A stretch of DNA of 64,000 nucleotides from Tetrastigma voinierianum (taxonomy: Eukaryota; Streptophyta; Magnoliopsida; Vitales; Vitaceae). Of the stretch, positions 34,850 to 46,295 are shown piece after piece. The notes beneath the pieces are model-generated. The model did no database searches, was not told where the DNA came from, and saw only the letters and a list, made by a program, of their open reading frames with translations. Position 1 is the stretch's first letter. Every line of letters begins with the position of its first letter. Location of the stretch: assembly GCA_016808115.1 (NCBI GenBank), contig JAEQBH010003858.1:186001-250000 (forward strand), in the 5' to 3' direction. A program made the position numbers and the translations under genes.

Positions 34850-35401
34850 CAGTGGGCAAGCCCGGGGCCAGGAGAGAGCCTGGCAGTTGGCGAGGCGGTC
34901 GCCTCGGGCCCCACCATTCTCTTTAAAGCTGGAGGCCATGAGACCAACTACCCTTATCAATTTGACCCTCACCAAAACCTCACTTTTAGCCCTCACTCAC
35001 TCAAGTCCCATAGTCTCATCTACACATTCCATGACATAACACCTCTCGATTCTTTCAATCAAATCAGGAGTCGGGTCCTGGTCAGTCAGTCAGATTCGGA
35101 CGGTCTCGATCTCACCTTTATTTTTGTTGTTGCATTTTTCCTCCCTAATACTATAGTTTTATTGATAAAATGAGTTCTTTATTATTGTTATAGTATTTGT
35201 TTGATATATTTTTAGTGTAGTAAGATGGGGTTCGGGGTGAGCCAATCAAAACCCCTAAGCCCGAATTGATTGTTGTAAATATGAATTCTAGTTGCTGTGC
35301 AATAATGGGTTTGAAACAATATTATATATACAAGTAAAAAAAATTTATCTGTGTCTATTTTTTAGTATGCAGGCCCCAACGCCTGAAGTAGGCCACAGCC
35401 A
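34850..35401. mobile_element. 0.55-kb insertion in copy 3, unclassified
   Basis: Copy 1 reads straight through here (about 7788-7805), while copy 3 has 552 extra bases. The insert starts GC-rich (GCAAGCCCGGGGCCAGG, GGTCGCCTCGGGCCCCACC) and ends GCAGGCCCCAACGCCTGAAG. No target duplication or inverted repeat is certain and there is no coding sequence. Confidence 0.5.
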
Positions 35402-35978
35402 CCAAGCACCATTGTTACAATAAGATCACGGAATTATTCCATATCTCCCACCTTGTCCATATGCAGTCCTTATCTTACGTTTTGTCTTTCAACAAAAAGA
35501 GTTTCTTTGGCATTGTCATACAAGCTTTTTGGCCAATCACATATGAATCTACGCAATCTTACCTTATTCAGAAGATCATGTCTTTGAATGTATTAAACAA
35601 TTTGCCATTAGTTTGAGATTATATACAGAAAGTATATATATTTCAAAGCCGTTTTTATTAAAAAAATAATAATAATAATTATGATATTTTTTAAATTCTT
35701 TACTCAAATTTTTTTTCTATCATTGTACTTGAAAAATACGAATTAATCTTTCCATCTCTTCAAAATATAGACAAATTGTATTGAGAAGTATGAAACGTAT
35801 CTTAAAATTAATCATGTTCGATGACTGTAGTTATAACATTAGATTATAGATTATAAGTTCACACATTTCTATTTTAGGTGGACCAGATTTGGTAATTCTT
35901 AAACTAACCTAAATTTTTTAATTTCAAATAATAAGGGAGATCTTGAACTACTAATAAATAGATACCTAGAAGTTAAAC

Positions 35979-37508
35979 GAATAGGAGAAAGAAGTTCCGT
36001 TTCAAAAAAGGGTGGTTGTTTAAACCTGAGCTTAAAAATATTATTATGGACAGTTGGGTGCATTCATCTGTATTGATTCTTGATAAGCTTAATTCTTGTG
36101 CGCATTCATTCTCTGTATGGGGTAGAGATCTGGCTATGAGGTTTCGTAAGAGGATCACCTCATGTCAAGCAAAGATAGAAACACTGAGGTTTGAAGATGA
36201 TGGTGGGTCAGCTCAAGAATATATTAATTTGAAGAATATTTTATCGAAATGGCTTGCACGGGAGGAAATATTCCGACGACACCAAGCTAAAATTTTTTGG
36301 CTTCAGAATAGTGATTTGAACACTAGGTTTTTTCATGCCTCTACAACAGCTCGTAAGAAGGTGAACACAATTCGAGGACTACAAGATGATTCAGGTTACT
36401 AGGTGGATGATCCGGAAGGGTTACAAAGAATTACTCTTGAATATTTTACTGAGTTATTTTCGGAGAGTATGGGTTGCTATGATCCTGTGTTATCATGTAT
36501 TGAATCAAGAGTGACTATGGAAGATAATGCTTTCTTGTTGGCTCCATTTACTAAGGAGGAGTTTTCTATAGCAATTAAGCAAATGCATCTTGACAAGTCC
36601 CCTGGTCCGGACGGGTTTAATCCAGCATTTTACCAAACCTTTTGGAGTTAGGTTGGCATTGATGTATTTACATCCTGTGTTCACTGGTTAGGTAACTTCA
36701 CATTTCCAGGCACTCTTAGTTGTACTAATGTGTTCTTATTCCTAAATGTGACAGTCCTCACATAATGAGAGATCTTAGGCCAATTGCTCTTTGTAATGTC
36801 ATATACAAGATCATTGCGAAAGTATTAGCAAACAGACCAAAGGTGGTCCTTCCCATAATTATAGCTCATTCTCAGTCAGCATTTGTACTAGGAAGATCTA
36901 TTGTTGACAGTGTTTTGGTGGCTTTTGAGGTGATTCATTTTTTAAAAACAAGAAAGAAAGGTTCTTGGGGTTGGGCTGCACTTAAAATTGATATAAGCAA
37001 GGCTTATATTCGTATTGATTGGGGCAATCTTGAGAAGATTATGTGGAAACTGGGCTTTTCTGAACAATGGATAAAGATGATTATGCTTTGTGTTACCTCA
37101 GTTACGTATCATGTGTTGGTTAATGGTGAGGAAGTTGGTCCTATCTTCCCCAAACGAGGGCTTAGGCAAGGAGACCCCTTATTTCCTTACCTTTTCATCC
37201 TCTGTGCCAAGGTTTTATCTACACTAATTTGGAAGGCTGAGCACTCAGGTCAACTTCATGGTTGTAAGATTAGTCGCTCAGCACCTCCCCTTTCACATCT
37301 CCTCTTCTGCTGATAATAATTTATCTTTTCAAGCCCTCTATGTATTGTTGGAGTTTTAACTATGAAGAATATTTTGAAACTTATGTAAGAGTGTTTTTAT
37401 CTGGACCCAAGCTATCAATTTCACTAAATCTGGTATTTTTTATAGTGCAAATGTTCCCCATTTGATGCAGGTTAAACTTTCACAAGTCTTGGCAGTCAAT
37501 TCACCATT
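35979..37508 (+). pseudogene. LINE (L1-type) ORF2, 5'-truncated, first part
   Basis: Starts inside ORF2 with FRFKKGWLFKPELK, the usual linker after the endonuclease, so the element is 5'-truncated as many LINEs are. LDKSPGPDGFNPAFYQTFW at 36590-36645 opens the RT domain. Next come RDLRPIALCNVIYKIIAKVL (36768-36830), QSAFVLGRSIVDSVLVAFE (36872-36930), LKIDISKAYIRIDW (36984-37022), and GLRQGDPLFPYLF (37158-37198). The FADD active site at about 37302-37318 is shifted by a lost base and reads through stops (FADN in the restored frame). Stops at 36400 and 36651. ORF2 would nick DNA and reverse transcribe its own RNA. Copia-1 interrupts it at 37508. Confidence 0.9.
37504..37508. other. Target site duplication of copia-1, left
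   Basis: CCATT; repeated at 44943-44947. Confidence 0.9.
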
Positions 37509-37855
37509 TGTTGATTCTAAAAAAAAAAATCAAGAACACTTACTGGACTGTTTCCTGATCGATTACGAAAAACTTACCATATTACCGGGATCGATGATGT
37601 ATTTAATGGCTATTATTCAATTACTAGGAAGCTGTGGAATCTCTTCAGTCCGAACACTACTTTTGCTTTTGACATAAGAATTCTGATTTTTTTTTATTGT
37701 TTCTACCAAAACATAACTGATTTCTTCATTCCCATCTCTCGCTGCCGTTATCTGTAGGCGGGTTAAACAAGTTAGTCCTCGAGACAGCGCCTCGACTCAT
37801 AAGGTATATCAAATTTGGGTTGAGGTCTAGCCCACATAGGCACAACCCAGGTCCA
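37509..37855 (-). repeat. 3' LTR of copia-1
   Basis: Matches 44557-44942: TGTTGATTCTAAAAAAA, AATCAAGAACACTT, GATTTCTTCATT and GTCTAGCCCACAT blocks recur. It lacks the last three bases (ACA) of the other copy. Confidence 0.85.
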
Positions 37856-37866
37856 CCTCCTTGCCG
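37856..37866 (-). other. Polypurine tract of copia-1
   Basis: GGCAAGGAGG on the minus strand directly before the 3' LTR. Confidence 0.55.
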
Positions 37867-39194
37867 TAATAGACTGGACTCATATCAATCAATGTGATAG
37901 GTATTTTATATTTGCACTAAATCTGTTCATATTGATTGAAGGACAGTGGAGCCTGAAAACTTCACAATCAATGGGGCTCCCGATACTACAGAGCCCCATA
38001 CGAACATATATAGGAACCCTCTAACCTCAAAATATAGGTAATGATCAAAGGGTGTACCACCATACTGACATTTTGAATTACATAATTGGGTATTATTCAA
38101 TCCCTCGATTCTATACTCAGATTCTATCATAACGATAGCAAGTATTCTAATCTTATCAAGCTCCCTTGGAATGAGATGATTCCGACCCCGATGGAATCTA
38201 ATAAAAAGTGTAAAACCAAAATATTTTTCTTTAAGCCACCTATATCAATTATATCGCGAATTAACTAAGCTTTCTAGAATATCTATTGAATCATTCCATG
38301 TGGGACACATAGGTAAAGCAAAACAACAATACGTGTTTATCTCTTGATACAATTAAGACCCAAGATTAAAGTGTTGAGATTTGCTCGAAGATCTCTTGGG
38401 ACTCATACTTGATTGAAAACGAGGATCAAATTCTTGACTTCCTTATAGATTGGAAATGGCATGCGAGTATGAAATGCACATGCTATGGCGAGACTATTAT
38501 TCTGTATCCTAAGATAAGAATGTATCGACCCAACTCTCCCTCGTTGAGTATTATACTCTGAGTCTTAGCCTTGTCCCCACCCGAATCTGAAGCTGACAGA
38601 AATTCTCTTCCTCTCACTACTAATAGTGCTAGATGACTAATTTCACACTCGGCTTTTATCATATAGACACATGAATGGTGGGGATATATTCATGTCGGTT
38701 CTTCTATTTAAGAACCTCATCTTGATTCTAACCAAGGCGACTTCAAATTTATGTCTTTGAATTAAATTGTGCCACTTTGCGCTCAGTGTCGCTAATCGGG
38801 CGCTATATGCAAATAATTCTCATCTTCTACTGCAGCCTTACTGCCCAGAGCGATTGCTTGTGTGAGTCGGCCAAATGTAGTCTATCGACCTTACTTTATT
38901 GAATTGTACAACTCTACTCTTACAGTATCACCATAAAATAAACGTTGAATAATATGCAAAAACATTTAAGTATTAAACAAACTGTAAGCATCCTAATCAC
39001 TGATTACATTCTACATAAGCCCAGGGATTTAACATGTCTAACAGATACATCCCTAATATTGGCAGTGAATGGGTCCTATATTGTTTGTGAAATGTATTTT
39101 AGGACCACAGTCCTTGTCAGTAATTACATCTCTAATATTCTGGATCTTTTCACTTGATATGTTTGGTCTTTATGATATTTAGGATCATAGTAAA
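37867..39194 (-). other. Non-coding 1.3 kb between RNase H and LTR of copia-1
   Basis: No retroelement motif is readable in either strand. Base composition and style resemble another LTR (ATGGAATGATTCAATAG, AAGTCAAGAATTTGAT), so a further decayed LTR insertion is possible. Reading frames here are short and unsupported. Confidence 0.4.
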
Positions 39195-40320
39195 CTAATC
39201 CCAGCCAGTGTTGTCCACAAAGAAATTGTCACAGACTCCTAATACGAATTTGATAATTTCTAAATCTTTGCCGAGAAACTCCTTAACAAGCCTTCTTGAG
39301 TTCTTTGCGAACAAGCTACGTATCATCTCCTGAGTGGACAAGGCTACACAGAGTTGCTTTTGCCTCTGGTATATGTATGTTTAAACAACATATCAAGTCA
39401 TTTGCACTCTTCTAAGCCTCTCACCTCCCCGTCTATGAGTAACCAATCGATAGCAAATCCTTCTTCCCTTAGTATGCTATTTTAATTGAAGACCCTTTCG
39501 GATACCGCAAAATCACTGGCTTGCCATCGATTACTTTGACCGGTTGATTGACAGCTAGCAAACCAACGACATAACATGTCCCCGGGACGTGTGCTGTCAT
39601 TGCATACATCGGACTAAGGCAACAGCATAAGGTACTACGGACATTTTCTCTTTCTCTTACGGGTGTAGGACCCATCAAGACTTGAAATAAAACTTTCCTT
39701 GAGGGGTATCCATGGCCTTTATCTTGCCATGTGATGGCTGCTCTAACGTCTTTTTGATGTAAGTCTGCTTGAGACTCTATCTTAGCCACCAGCTAGACTC
39801 TTATGATCTTCACACCAAGCACGTAGCTAGTCACCCATATCTTCTATTTCAAAAGTTTGACGATAACCACTTCTTAGTGTCAATCATCTCTTTGCTATTT
39901 CCAGCTATTAAAATGTCATCAACATACAAGGACAAAATTACAAAACCATTACTCGAACGTTTTAAATACACGCAATGGTCTTCTTCCATCATCGTAAAGC
40001 CATCCCTTTGGATTGCTTGATGAAACTTGATGTTCCATTGCCTAGATGCTTGCTTGAGACCATATATGGATCTTTTGAGCTTGCAACCTCAGGTTCGGCC
40101 CTTAGATTCAAAACCTATAGGTTGATCCATATAGATTTCTTCATCTAGTTCTCCATTGAGAAATGCAGTTTTTACGTCCATTTGGTATAATTCTAAGTCC
40201 ATATGTGCGACTATAGCTAGAACTGTGCGAATCAAGAATTTCTGCCAAATGTGAGAATGTATCTTCTGATAATAATTCCTCTTCTCAGGTGTAGCCTTTG
40301 CTACCAATGAGCCTTATATC
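39195..40320 (-). pseudogene. pol: RT and RNase H start of copia-1
   Basis: Minus-strand motifs in order: QMDVKTAFLNGELDEEIYMD (40185-40125), KRSIYGLKQASRQWNIKFHQ (40078-40020), and SLYVDDILIAGNS (39932-39895), where the YVDD catalytic motif is intact. Then a frameshift, and a degraded ARPDICYVVGL-type region near 39610-39560 (CYVVGLLAVNQPVKVI). The RNase H that follows is barely recognisable. Several stops exclude activity. Confidence 0.85.
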
Positions 40321-40829
40321 TTCTATGGACCCATCCACATATCTTAATTTTTGAGAATCCATTATTTCACATTTACACCCGGCTGCAGAGATCAACCCAA
40401 ATCCTTACTTAATTAGTTCTCATTGACTCCATTTCTTCTTCCATAGCTTTACTCCATTCCTTAGCTTTAGGACCAGACAAAGCCTCTGTAATTGTTTTTG
40501 GCTCTTCGTCATCCTGTGGAGCAATCATGAATGCTTCCCCCTCAATCTCAAATCGACGACGGGGAATACGTTCAAGGATGCTTCGACGAGGTTGATATTG
40601 CTCATGATCTTGCCCATAGGAGCTCTGATCGCATTATGTCGCTCCCACTTTCCTCGTGAGGATTAAGAATGTCCTCTTAATCCTCTAATCGCGGGTAGGT
40701 CGCCATTTTCTAGATTTTCATAAATTGAAAAAATCTTATTAACCTTACCTCTCACAGAAAGTCCTCTTCTAAGAAAACGACATCATCGGGGACTCTAGCT
40801 CATTCACGTCCCATGCTTTTTCACTCAAT

Positions 40830-41500
40830 GAAAACAAATCCTTGGAGGTTTCAGAGTATCTAATGAAAAATACACTTCTTCCCTAGACCAAGTTTCCCAT
40901 ATTGATGAGTATTATTGTGAATGTAAGCTGCACACCCCCAAGGATGCAAATTTCCTAAGTCGGGTTTATTGCCATTCCATAATTCATATGGGGTGGAGGA
41001 GACAGATTTAGAGGGCACACGATTAAGTACGTAGGAAGCAGTTAATAACGCATCTCCCAAGAAGGAGATAGGTAAATTAGCTTGCGCCATCATTGACCTA
41101 ACCATGTCTAATAGGGTTCTATTCCTTCTTTCTGCAACTCCATTTTGTTGCGAAGTGTAAGGAATAGTTAGCTGTCGAAATGCCAGAATCTCTTTTTCAT
41201 CACAAAACTTTTGAATCGGGTCGGATAGATATTCACGAATTCGATCGGGTTCTTAGTGTTTTGATATTCACGCTTAATTGATTCTACCGTAAATTAGTAT
41301 CGCTTCGCGCCCACGCGTCGCACTTGTGAGAAATCAAATAAACATGACCAAAACGTGTGAAATCATCTATAAAAGTGGATGAAGTAGTCTAAGACCACGC
41401 CTAGCCCCTCACATCTGGTCCACGATGTCCGAATGAATGTCGTAATGGACTAATGGCTCTCTTGGTTTTGCTAAATGGTAATCTAGTCGCTTCTTCCAGC
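40830..41500 (-). pseudogene. pol: Integrase of copia-1
   Basis: FIDDFTRFGHVYLISHK near 41378-41325 is the first catalytic Asp region. LQQNGVAERRNRTL-type sequence lies near 41150-41110. MVRSMMAQANLPISFLGDAL, then YVLNRVPSKSVSSTPYELW, then HPWGCAAYIHN follow in one open stretch (41105-40860). The middle is unreadable because of indels. Confidence 0.8.
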
Positions 41501-41514
41501 CTAGGCAATGCCTT

Positions 41515-42060
41515 TCACATAGGTACTCTTACTTTGGCGAGTGATCCCAAGAGACCTACTCGAGCCAATCTATTTAATCGGTCTTGCCCAATGTGTCCTA
41601 ATCTAGCATGCCATAAAATACTCTCAGTATTAGAAACAGAACTGGAATTACCAACAACATAGATAGACGAACTATCATTCAGTACAATATTAGTGGTGTC
41701 CAACACCATAAATCCATCTAACACATAGCCAAAACCATAATAAATGTTGTCCAGAAATACTTTTACACAACCCTTATTAAATATAAGTTGGAAACCTAGT
41801 TCTAGTAGAACAATAGGAAACGTAAACAAGATTTCGCGAACTTTAGAGCATATAGCACATCATGAAGATAAAGCATGCGACCACCCCGCAACTCTAGTTT
41901 GCAGGTACCGATCCCTAGCACGTCAGTGGAAGCATTATTCCCCATGTATATACTTCTATTGCCTTTAGGAATTCGACGAAATTCCACATAAGTTGTTCGA
42001 TCCCTTGCTACGTGGTCTGTCGCCGAGTCTACAAATTCAAAAGGAAATAGCCCCAAGAAG
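41515..42060 (-). pseudogene. pol: Protease and GAG-pre-integrase region of copia-1
   Basis: FVDSATDHVARD at 42037-42000 is the protease active site (DSGATDH in the family; the Gly is missing here). YLHDVLYA follows near 41870. A second frame has FMVLDT and SILWHARLGHIGQDRLNRLA at 41625-41565, the His-rich start of the integrase zinc finger. One frameshift separates them. Confidence 0.8.
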
Positions 42061-42374
42061 TTACTGCTCGACTCAATACTAACATATACTAGGAGGAACG
42101 TAGCTCAGGTAAACAATAATTTTGGCTCAATGCACGAGCAAAGTGACCAGTTTGCCACAAGAGTCGCTCTTGTTTCTCAAGCCATGCCGTCATGCTCACG
42201 CCTTTACTTTTGTCCACTAGAACTTGTTTATTTCTTTGCCCTTTGGAAACCCTTACCTTTCCAATTTTTCGTCTGTATCTTTTGGGTTCTCTCGCGATTT
42301 GATTCGGCCATGAAAGTCATTAGTGCTTCGAGAGAAAGACGATCTTCAAGCTCAACATGACGAAAGCAACATCA
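42061..42374 (-). pseudogene. gag: gag C-terminus of copia-1, degraded
   Basis: ELEDRLSLEALMTFMAESNR is readable at about 42355-42300, followed by a Lys-rich stretch. The CCHC knuckle is not intact (a C-K-L pattern near 42165). It joins the gag core across a frameshift. Confidence 0.55.
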
Positions 42375-42908
42375 TCAAAAAGTTTTGATGTTCTCATTAT
42401 GGGTAAGGTTAACACGCATGTGTTCCCAATTGCTCGGCAAAGAGCGAATAACAGATTGGACTTGCTGCTCATCAGTCATGTCATGCCCTGCAGCCCTCAA
42501 TTCACTGATCATGTTAGACATGATCGTAAGATGCTGCCTCATGGTGTCATTCTGGCGCTTCTTATAACCATCAAACTTGAGGGTTAACTGACGAAGTCTT
42601 GTTGTTGAGGTTCCACCATATTGAACCTTAACAGCATCCCAAACTGCTTGAGTTGAATGGTGCCTCTCAAATCGCAGCATCAAATCATTTTTCATGCTAC
42701 TCAGCTTCAAAATGCGAGCAACACGATCTTTGCACTTGTAGGCTTGATAGGCTTCCAAGTCTCGCCTATGTTGAGCAGTAGTGCCTTGCTCAGGTTCAGC
42801 CATTGGTTGTGTAATGGTTTCCAGCATGTCTTGCTCCTCCAGGAGATACTGAATCTTACGATGCCAAACATCGTAATTCTTTTCATTCAGCTTGTCTCCA
42901 TGGTTCAA
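42375..42908 (-). pseudogene. gag: gag core of copia-1
   Basis: An open frame of 177 codons: KLNEKNYDVWHRKIQYLLEE, then RRDLEAYQAYKCKDRVARIL, then HHSTQAVWDAVKVQYGGTST, then RLRQLTLKFDGYKKR and QQVQSVIRSLPSNWEHMRVN. This is the copia Gag (UBN2-type) domain. It is the longest unbroken coding stretch of this element. It would form the particle shell. Confidence 0.85.
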
Positions 42909-43337
42909 GTCAGCGACAATGCTCTTTAAGGTGAGCTCATTTCCAACTATATAGAAACAATTACTTAAATTAGGATCTTGTACAATTCAATTTACAATAA
43001 TGCTTTGCTACAACAAAAATTAAATTAATTAATAATAATTTAACACATGCAACAAAGAACGAAAAGTAATGTTAGACATTCAATCAATTGCCAAAGATAG
43101 TCCAATTATTATTATTTAATTTAAACATGCTAGAATATTTGGTTATTAGGTGAGATATATATTGCATACAATCTACCAACCTAAAAAACTTCCCACTATC
43201 GTATATCTGGTTCATGCTCATCCAATGTAATTAAATTAAAAAATATACAATAAACATGTCTTTAATGAAAAACATTCAATATGTACATCAAGTGCATAAA
43301 TATGTACATACATTAGGAAATGTATTGGAAATATAGA

Positions 43338-43791
43338 TCACATGCCAGGTACATAATCAGGATCATCAACAATGTCATCTAAGTTATCATCACTTTGTCC
43401 ACCCAGCTCATACTCCTCATACCACGGAACGAATCTAGCAGCAGGTTCCAAACACCTCAAGGTCTCGTCCAAATCCGAGATCACCCATAGTTTCTCACCG
43501 ACTTTCCTCGCGCATATCCTCTCGCGAGTAAGCAAAGTTCCAAAGAGCTCAACCTTTGTTTCAAGGCTTGACGAATTGACTCCCATTCGTCTGGTAGAGC
43601 ATCGCCAATAACTGTATTTGTTGCTCGATGAAGAACTCGCTAACACGATGCCACAGATTTACAATCCAATGATACATATAATCTATATGTTCGGCAACTG
43701 TATGAAATGCACTCTTCTTATATGCCAATAAATGAATTATTTGTGTTCTTGTATCCACTACACACAATAATTCAAAAAATCTTAAAATCAC
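43338..43791 (-). pseudogene. Unrecognised reading frame upstream of copia-1 gag
   Basis: Two overlapping minus-strand frames, joined by an apparent frameshift near 43565. The first carries AEHIDYMYHWIVNLWHRVSE and EQQIQLLAMLYQTN. The second has ERICARKVGEKLWVISDLDE, then FVPWYEEYELGGQSDDNLDD and ends PDYVPGM. The acidic Trp/Tyr-rich tail looks like real protein rather than chance, but I do not recognise it. It could be a captured host gene fragment or an extra ORF of this copia lineage. Confidence 0.35.
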
Positions 43792-43799
43792 GTATAATT

Positions 43800-44540
43800 A
43801 GAAAATTAATAACTAATTAATCCAAAAAAATATTTATTTATTTTTTTGAGGTCAAACGCGCCCACATATACTAAGCTCGAGATTGCTAATGGAATATAAA
43901 ATAGCCCATCGGTTTAACAATGCTGTAATGGAATATAAGTCATGGTCGTTTAGTATATAAAATATTCCGCTATATTCCATTTGCATGTGTTTGCATGGAA
44001 TAATAGAAAATGGGCTAGACTGACACAAAGGTCAAGAAGGACCAATTTCATTTAAGCAAATAGCCTATTTGCTTAATCAGTTATGGGCTGGAATATATCA
44101 AGTCGTAGACTGCTTGGTGGTTGTAACGGTCTAGGCTCTCTTGGTGGTCATGGTCCAAGACTATTTTGCCATATTTCTGCTATAGTTAAATGTTATCATT
44201 GGTTTGCAACCACAAACCGATGTTATCATTGGTTGTAACGTTTCTTTTTGCAAACTACATTTGATCCATGGCAGCTTCTTTGCTCCAGTTTACGCATCCC
44301 CTAAGCGGGGGGATTTCGGTATTTATACTCACATTTATAAAAGTCGAAATTTCATTGTAAATTTTCCCGAGAAAATTTACCCATTTCTATTCGGTGATGT
44401 TAATTTCCGAGTAACTCATTTTACATTACCCAAATATGATCTAACAATTTCGGCGATACGATCGGGTAATACCGTTTCGATCTTTAAAGGCGTTTTTATT
44501 TATTTTAACCTAAAATACCACATTTAAAAACATACGTAAA
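43800..44540 (-). other. Leader region of copia-1
   Basis: AT-rich, non-coding. A short direct repeat (ATGTTATCATTGGTT at 44190 and 44219) and a row of ATGGAATAT-type motifs lie at 43890-44000. Confidence 0.5.
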
Positions 44541-44556
44541 CCTTGCTCCGATACCG
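44541..44556 (-). other. Primer-binding site of copia-1
   Basis: Minus strand reads CGGTATCGGAGCAAGG directly after the LTR terminus CA, close to the initiator-Met complement TGGTATCAGAGC. Confidence 0.75.
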
Positions 44557-44942
44557 TGGTGATTCTAAAAAAATCAAGAACACTTGTTTCGTTGTTCACG
44601 CGATGCGGTCACGAAAAACTTGGCGAATCGATGTATGTCTTCAATGCTTCAATGTGTTATTCCAGTACTAGAAGCTGGGAATCTTTCCCATGATCCGAAC
44701 ACCCTTTTGCTTTTCTGTGCAAAAAAAATTCTGATTTTTTTTTCTGTCTCTACAAAACATAACTTTGATTTCTTCATTTCCATCTCTCTTTCTGCCTTAC
44801 GTTTAATGTACATAGGCCGGTTGAAATGCGTTGTGTACATGGCGGTTGAGAAGCGGTTGTCTCAAGACAGCGCCTCAACTTCCTTAGGTATATGGGCTGG
44901 GTTGAGTCTAGCCCACATGGGCGACCCAGCCCAAGTCCAACA
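44557..44942 (-). repeat. 5' LTR of copia-1 (386 bp)
   Basis: Plus-strand edges TGGTGATTCT and GTCCAACA; flanked by the primer-binding site inside and CCATT outside. Confidence 0.85.
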
Positions 44943-44947
44943 CCATT
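44943..44947. other. Target site duplication of copia-1, right
   Basis: CCATT; identical to 37504-37508. Confidence 0.9.
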
Positions 44948-46030
44948 AAATACGGGGAGGTACTTGGGATTGCCATCCTTAATTGGACGTAAAAAAAGAT
45001 CAGTGTTTCATCATCTTAGAGAATGATTTTGGCAACGTGTTCAATCTTGGAAAGGTAAGTTTCTCTCAATTGCTGGTCGAGAAGTTCTTATCAAGTATGT
45101 ACTTCAATAAATCCCTACTTTCTATATGAGTGCATTTTTGCTCCCACAATCACTTATTGATGAACTTCAACGGATTCTTAACTCCTTTTGGTGGGGTTCG
45201 AAGCAAGATGGTAAGAGGCATATTCACTGGTTAAAATGGTCTAAACTTTGTGTAGGCAAAAACTATGGTGGTATGGGTTTTAAAGACTTGAATGGATTCA
45301 ATCTGGCAATGTTGGGTAAGTTGGGATGGAAACTTATCATCGATCCTAATGCTCTGGTTAATCGTATCTTCAAAGCTAAAAATTATACACAAGGGGATTT
45401 CTTAAATGCCAAACTTGGGTAGAATCCAAGCTTTACTTGGAGGAGCATTTTCACCTCTAGAGCAATTCTTCACAATGGTTGTAGGTGGTTGATTGGGGAT
45501 GGTGATCATATTAGTGTCTGGAAGGATCCTTAGCAACGTGATCCATCTAATTTTAATATCAGTTCTTTGCTAATCCTAGGATTTGAGGATATTTAAGTTA
45601 AAGACCTAATTAATACGGGACACTTAGAATGAGATATTGAGCTTTTGGGAGGGTGTTTAATGAAAGGGATATTACCGAAATACTAAGTATTTCACTTTCA
45701 AGGAGAGGAGGTGCAGATTTTATAACTTGGCATCATAGTCAGGATGGATGTTACTCGGTAAAAACTGGTTACGTAGTGGCTGTGACATTATTTGGAATAA
45801 CAGAAGATCATCAAATTCAGGGGGAGTGGAAGCTTATTTGGGAACTACATGTACCCCCTAAGGATCAAGCACTTCATATGGAGATGCTGTCGTGATTGTC
45901 TACCTATTCGTCACAGGCTCCAGAGACAAGGTATTCCAGTTCATTGTGATTGTGTTATGTTTGAAACTGGTTTGAAATTCGCGGCATCAGATCTTTATTT
46001 TCCCAATATGTTGCTCAAATTAGGAAACTG
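44948..46030 (+). pseudogene. LINE ORF2, second part
   Basis: Continues ORF2 after copia-1: RYLGLPSLIGRKKRSVFHHL at 44958-45017, LPQSLIDELQRILNSFWWGS at 45141-45200, then HIHWLKWSKLCVGKNYGGMG and FNLAMLGKLGWKLI to 45340. The zinc-binding C-terminal domain of plant LINEs appears at 45865-45960 (HFIWRCCRDCLPIRHRL, VHCDC). Stops near 45420, 45531 and 45595 and frameshifts break it. Homology fades after about 46000; no poly-A tail or target duplication is visible. Confidence 0.85.
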
Positions 46031-46295
46031 CTGATGCCGATCTGATCAGATAACTGGGACCATAGATGTTTCATTCGTATTAAGTTAAGATTCAGTTAAA
46101 GCGATTGTATCGTCTTCTTTGATATGTAATCCGTGAAATATGAAACTCGAATTGCGCTAACCTTGATGGACGGGATCACTCATCGGGTTGAATATCAGAT
46201 GGATCATCGTTAATGGGTTCTGTTAACGCTAACCGAAGGTGTTGGACGACGTTTCTCTGTGGAAAAACTTAGTGAATATCGGGCCGTCTCGATCT
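46031..46295. other. Short unassigned stretch
   Basis: Neither LINE nor LTR sequence is recognisable. It may be the decayed LINE 3' end or the site into which the M LTRs went. Confidence 0.5.

Larger units (their letters stand above)
31310..35978. repeat. Segmental duplication, copy 3 (with insertions)
   Basis: 31430-31770 matches 7045-7390, 34422-34850 matches 7395-7795, and 35401-35970 matches 7805-8480. The gaps are element X and a 0.55-kb insertion. Copy 3 contains only the second half of the duplicated unit, and copy 2 only the first half, with element B and a spacer between them. Confidence 0.75.
37509..44942 (-). mobile_element. Ty1/copia element (copia-1), full length, nested in the LINE
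   Basis: 7434 bp, TG...CA ends, 5-bp duplication CCATT, and removal of the insert restores the LINE reading frame. Genes run on the minus strand in copia order: gag, protease, integrase, RT, RNase H. LTRs are short (347 and 386 bp). All frames are broken by stops and indels. The gag leader is long (1.6 kb) and contains an unrecognised reading frame. Confidence 0.9.

Noticed and set aside
37927..38130. 67-codon minus-strand frame in the copia-1 3' region
   Set aside because: Lies between RNase H and LTR where no third gene is expected, resembles no known protein, and neighbouring sequence looks like LTR.
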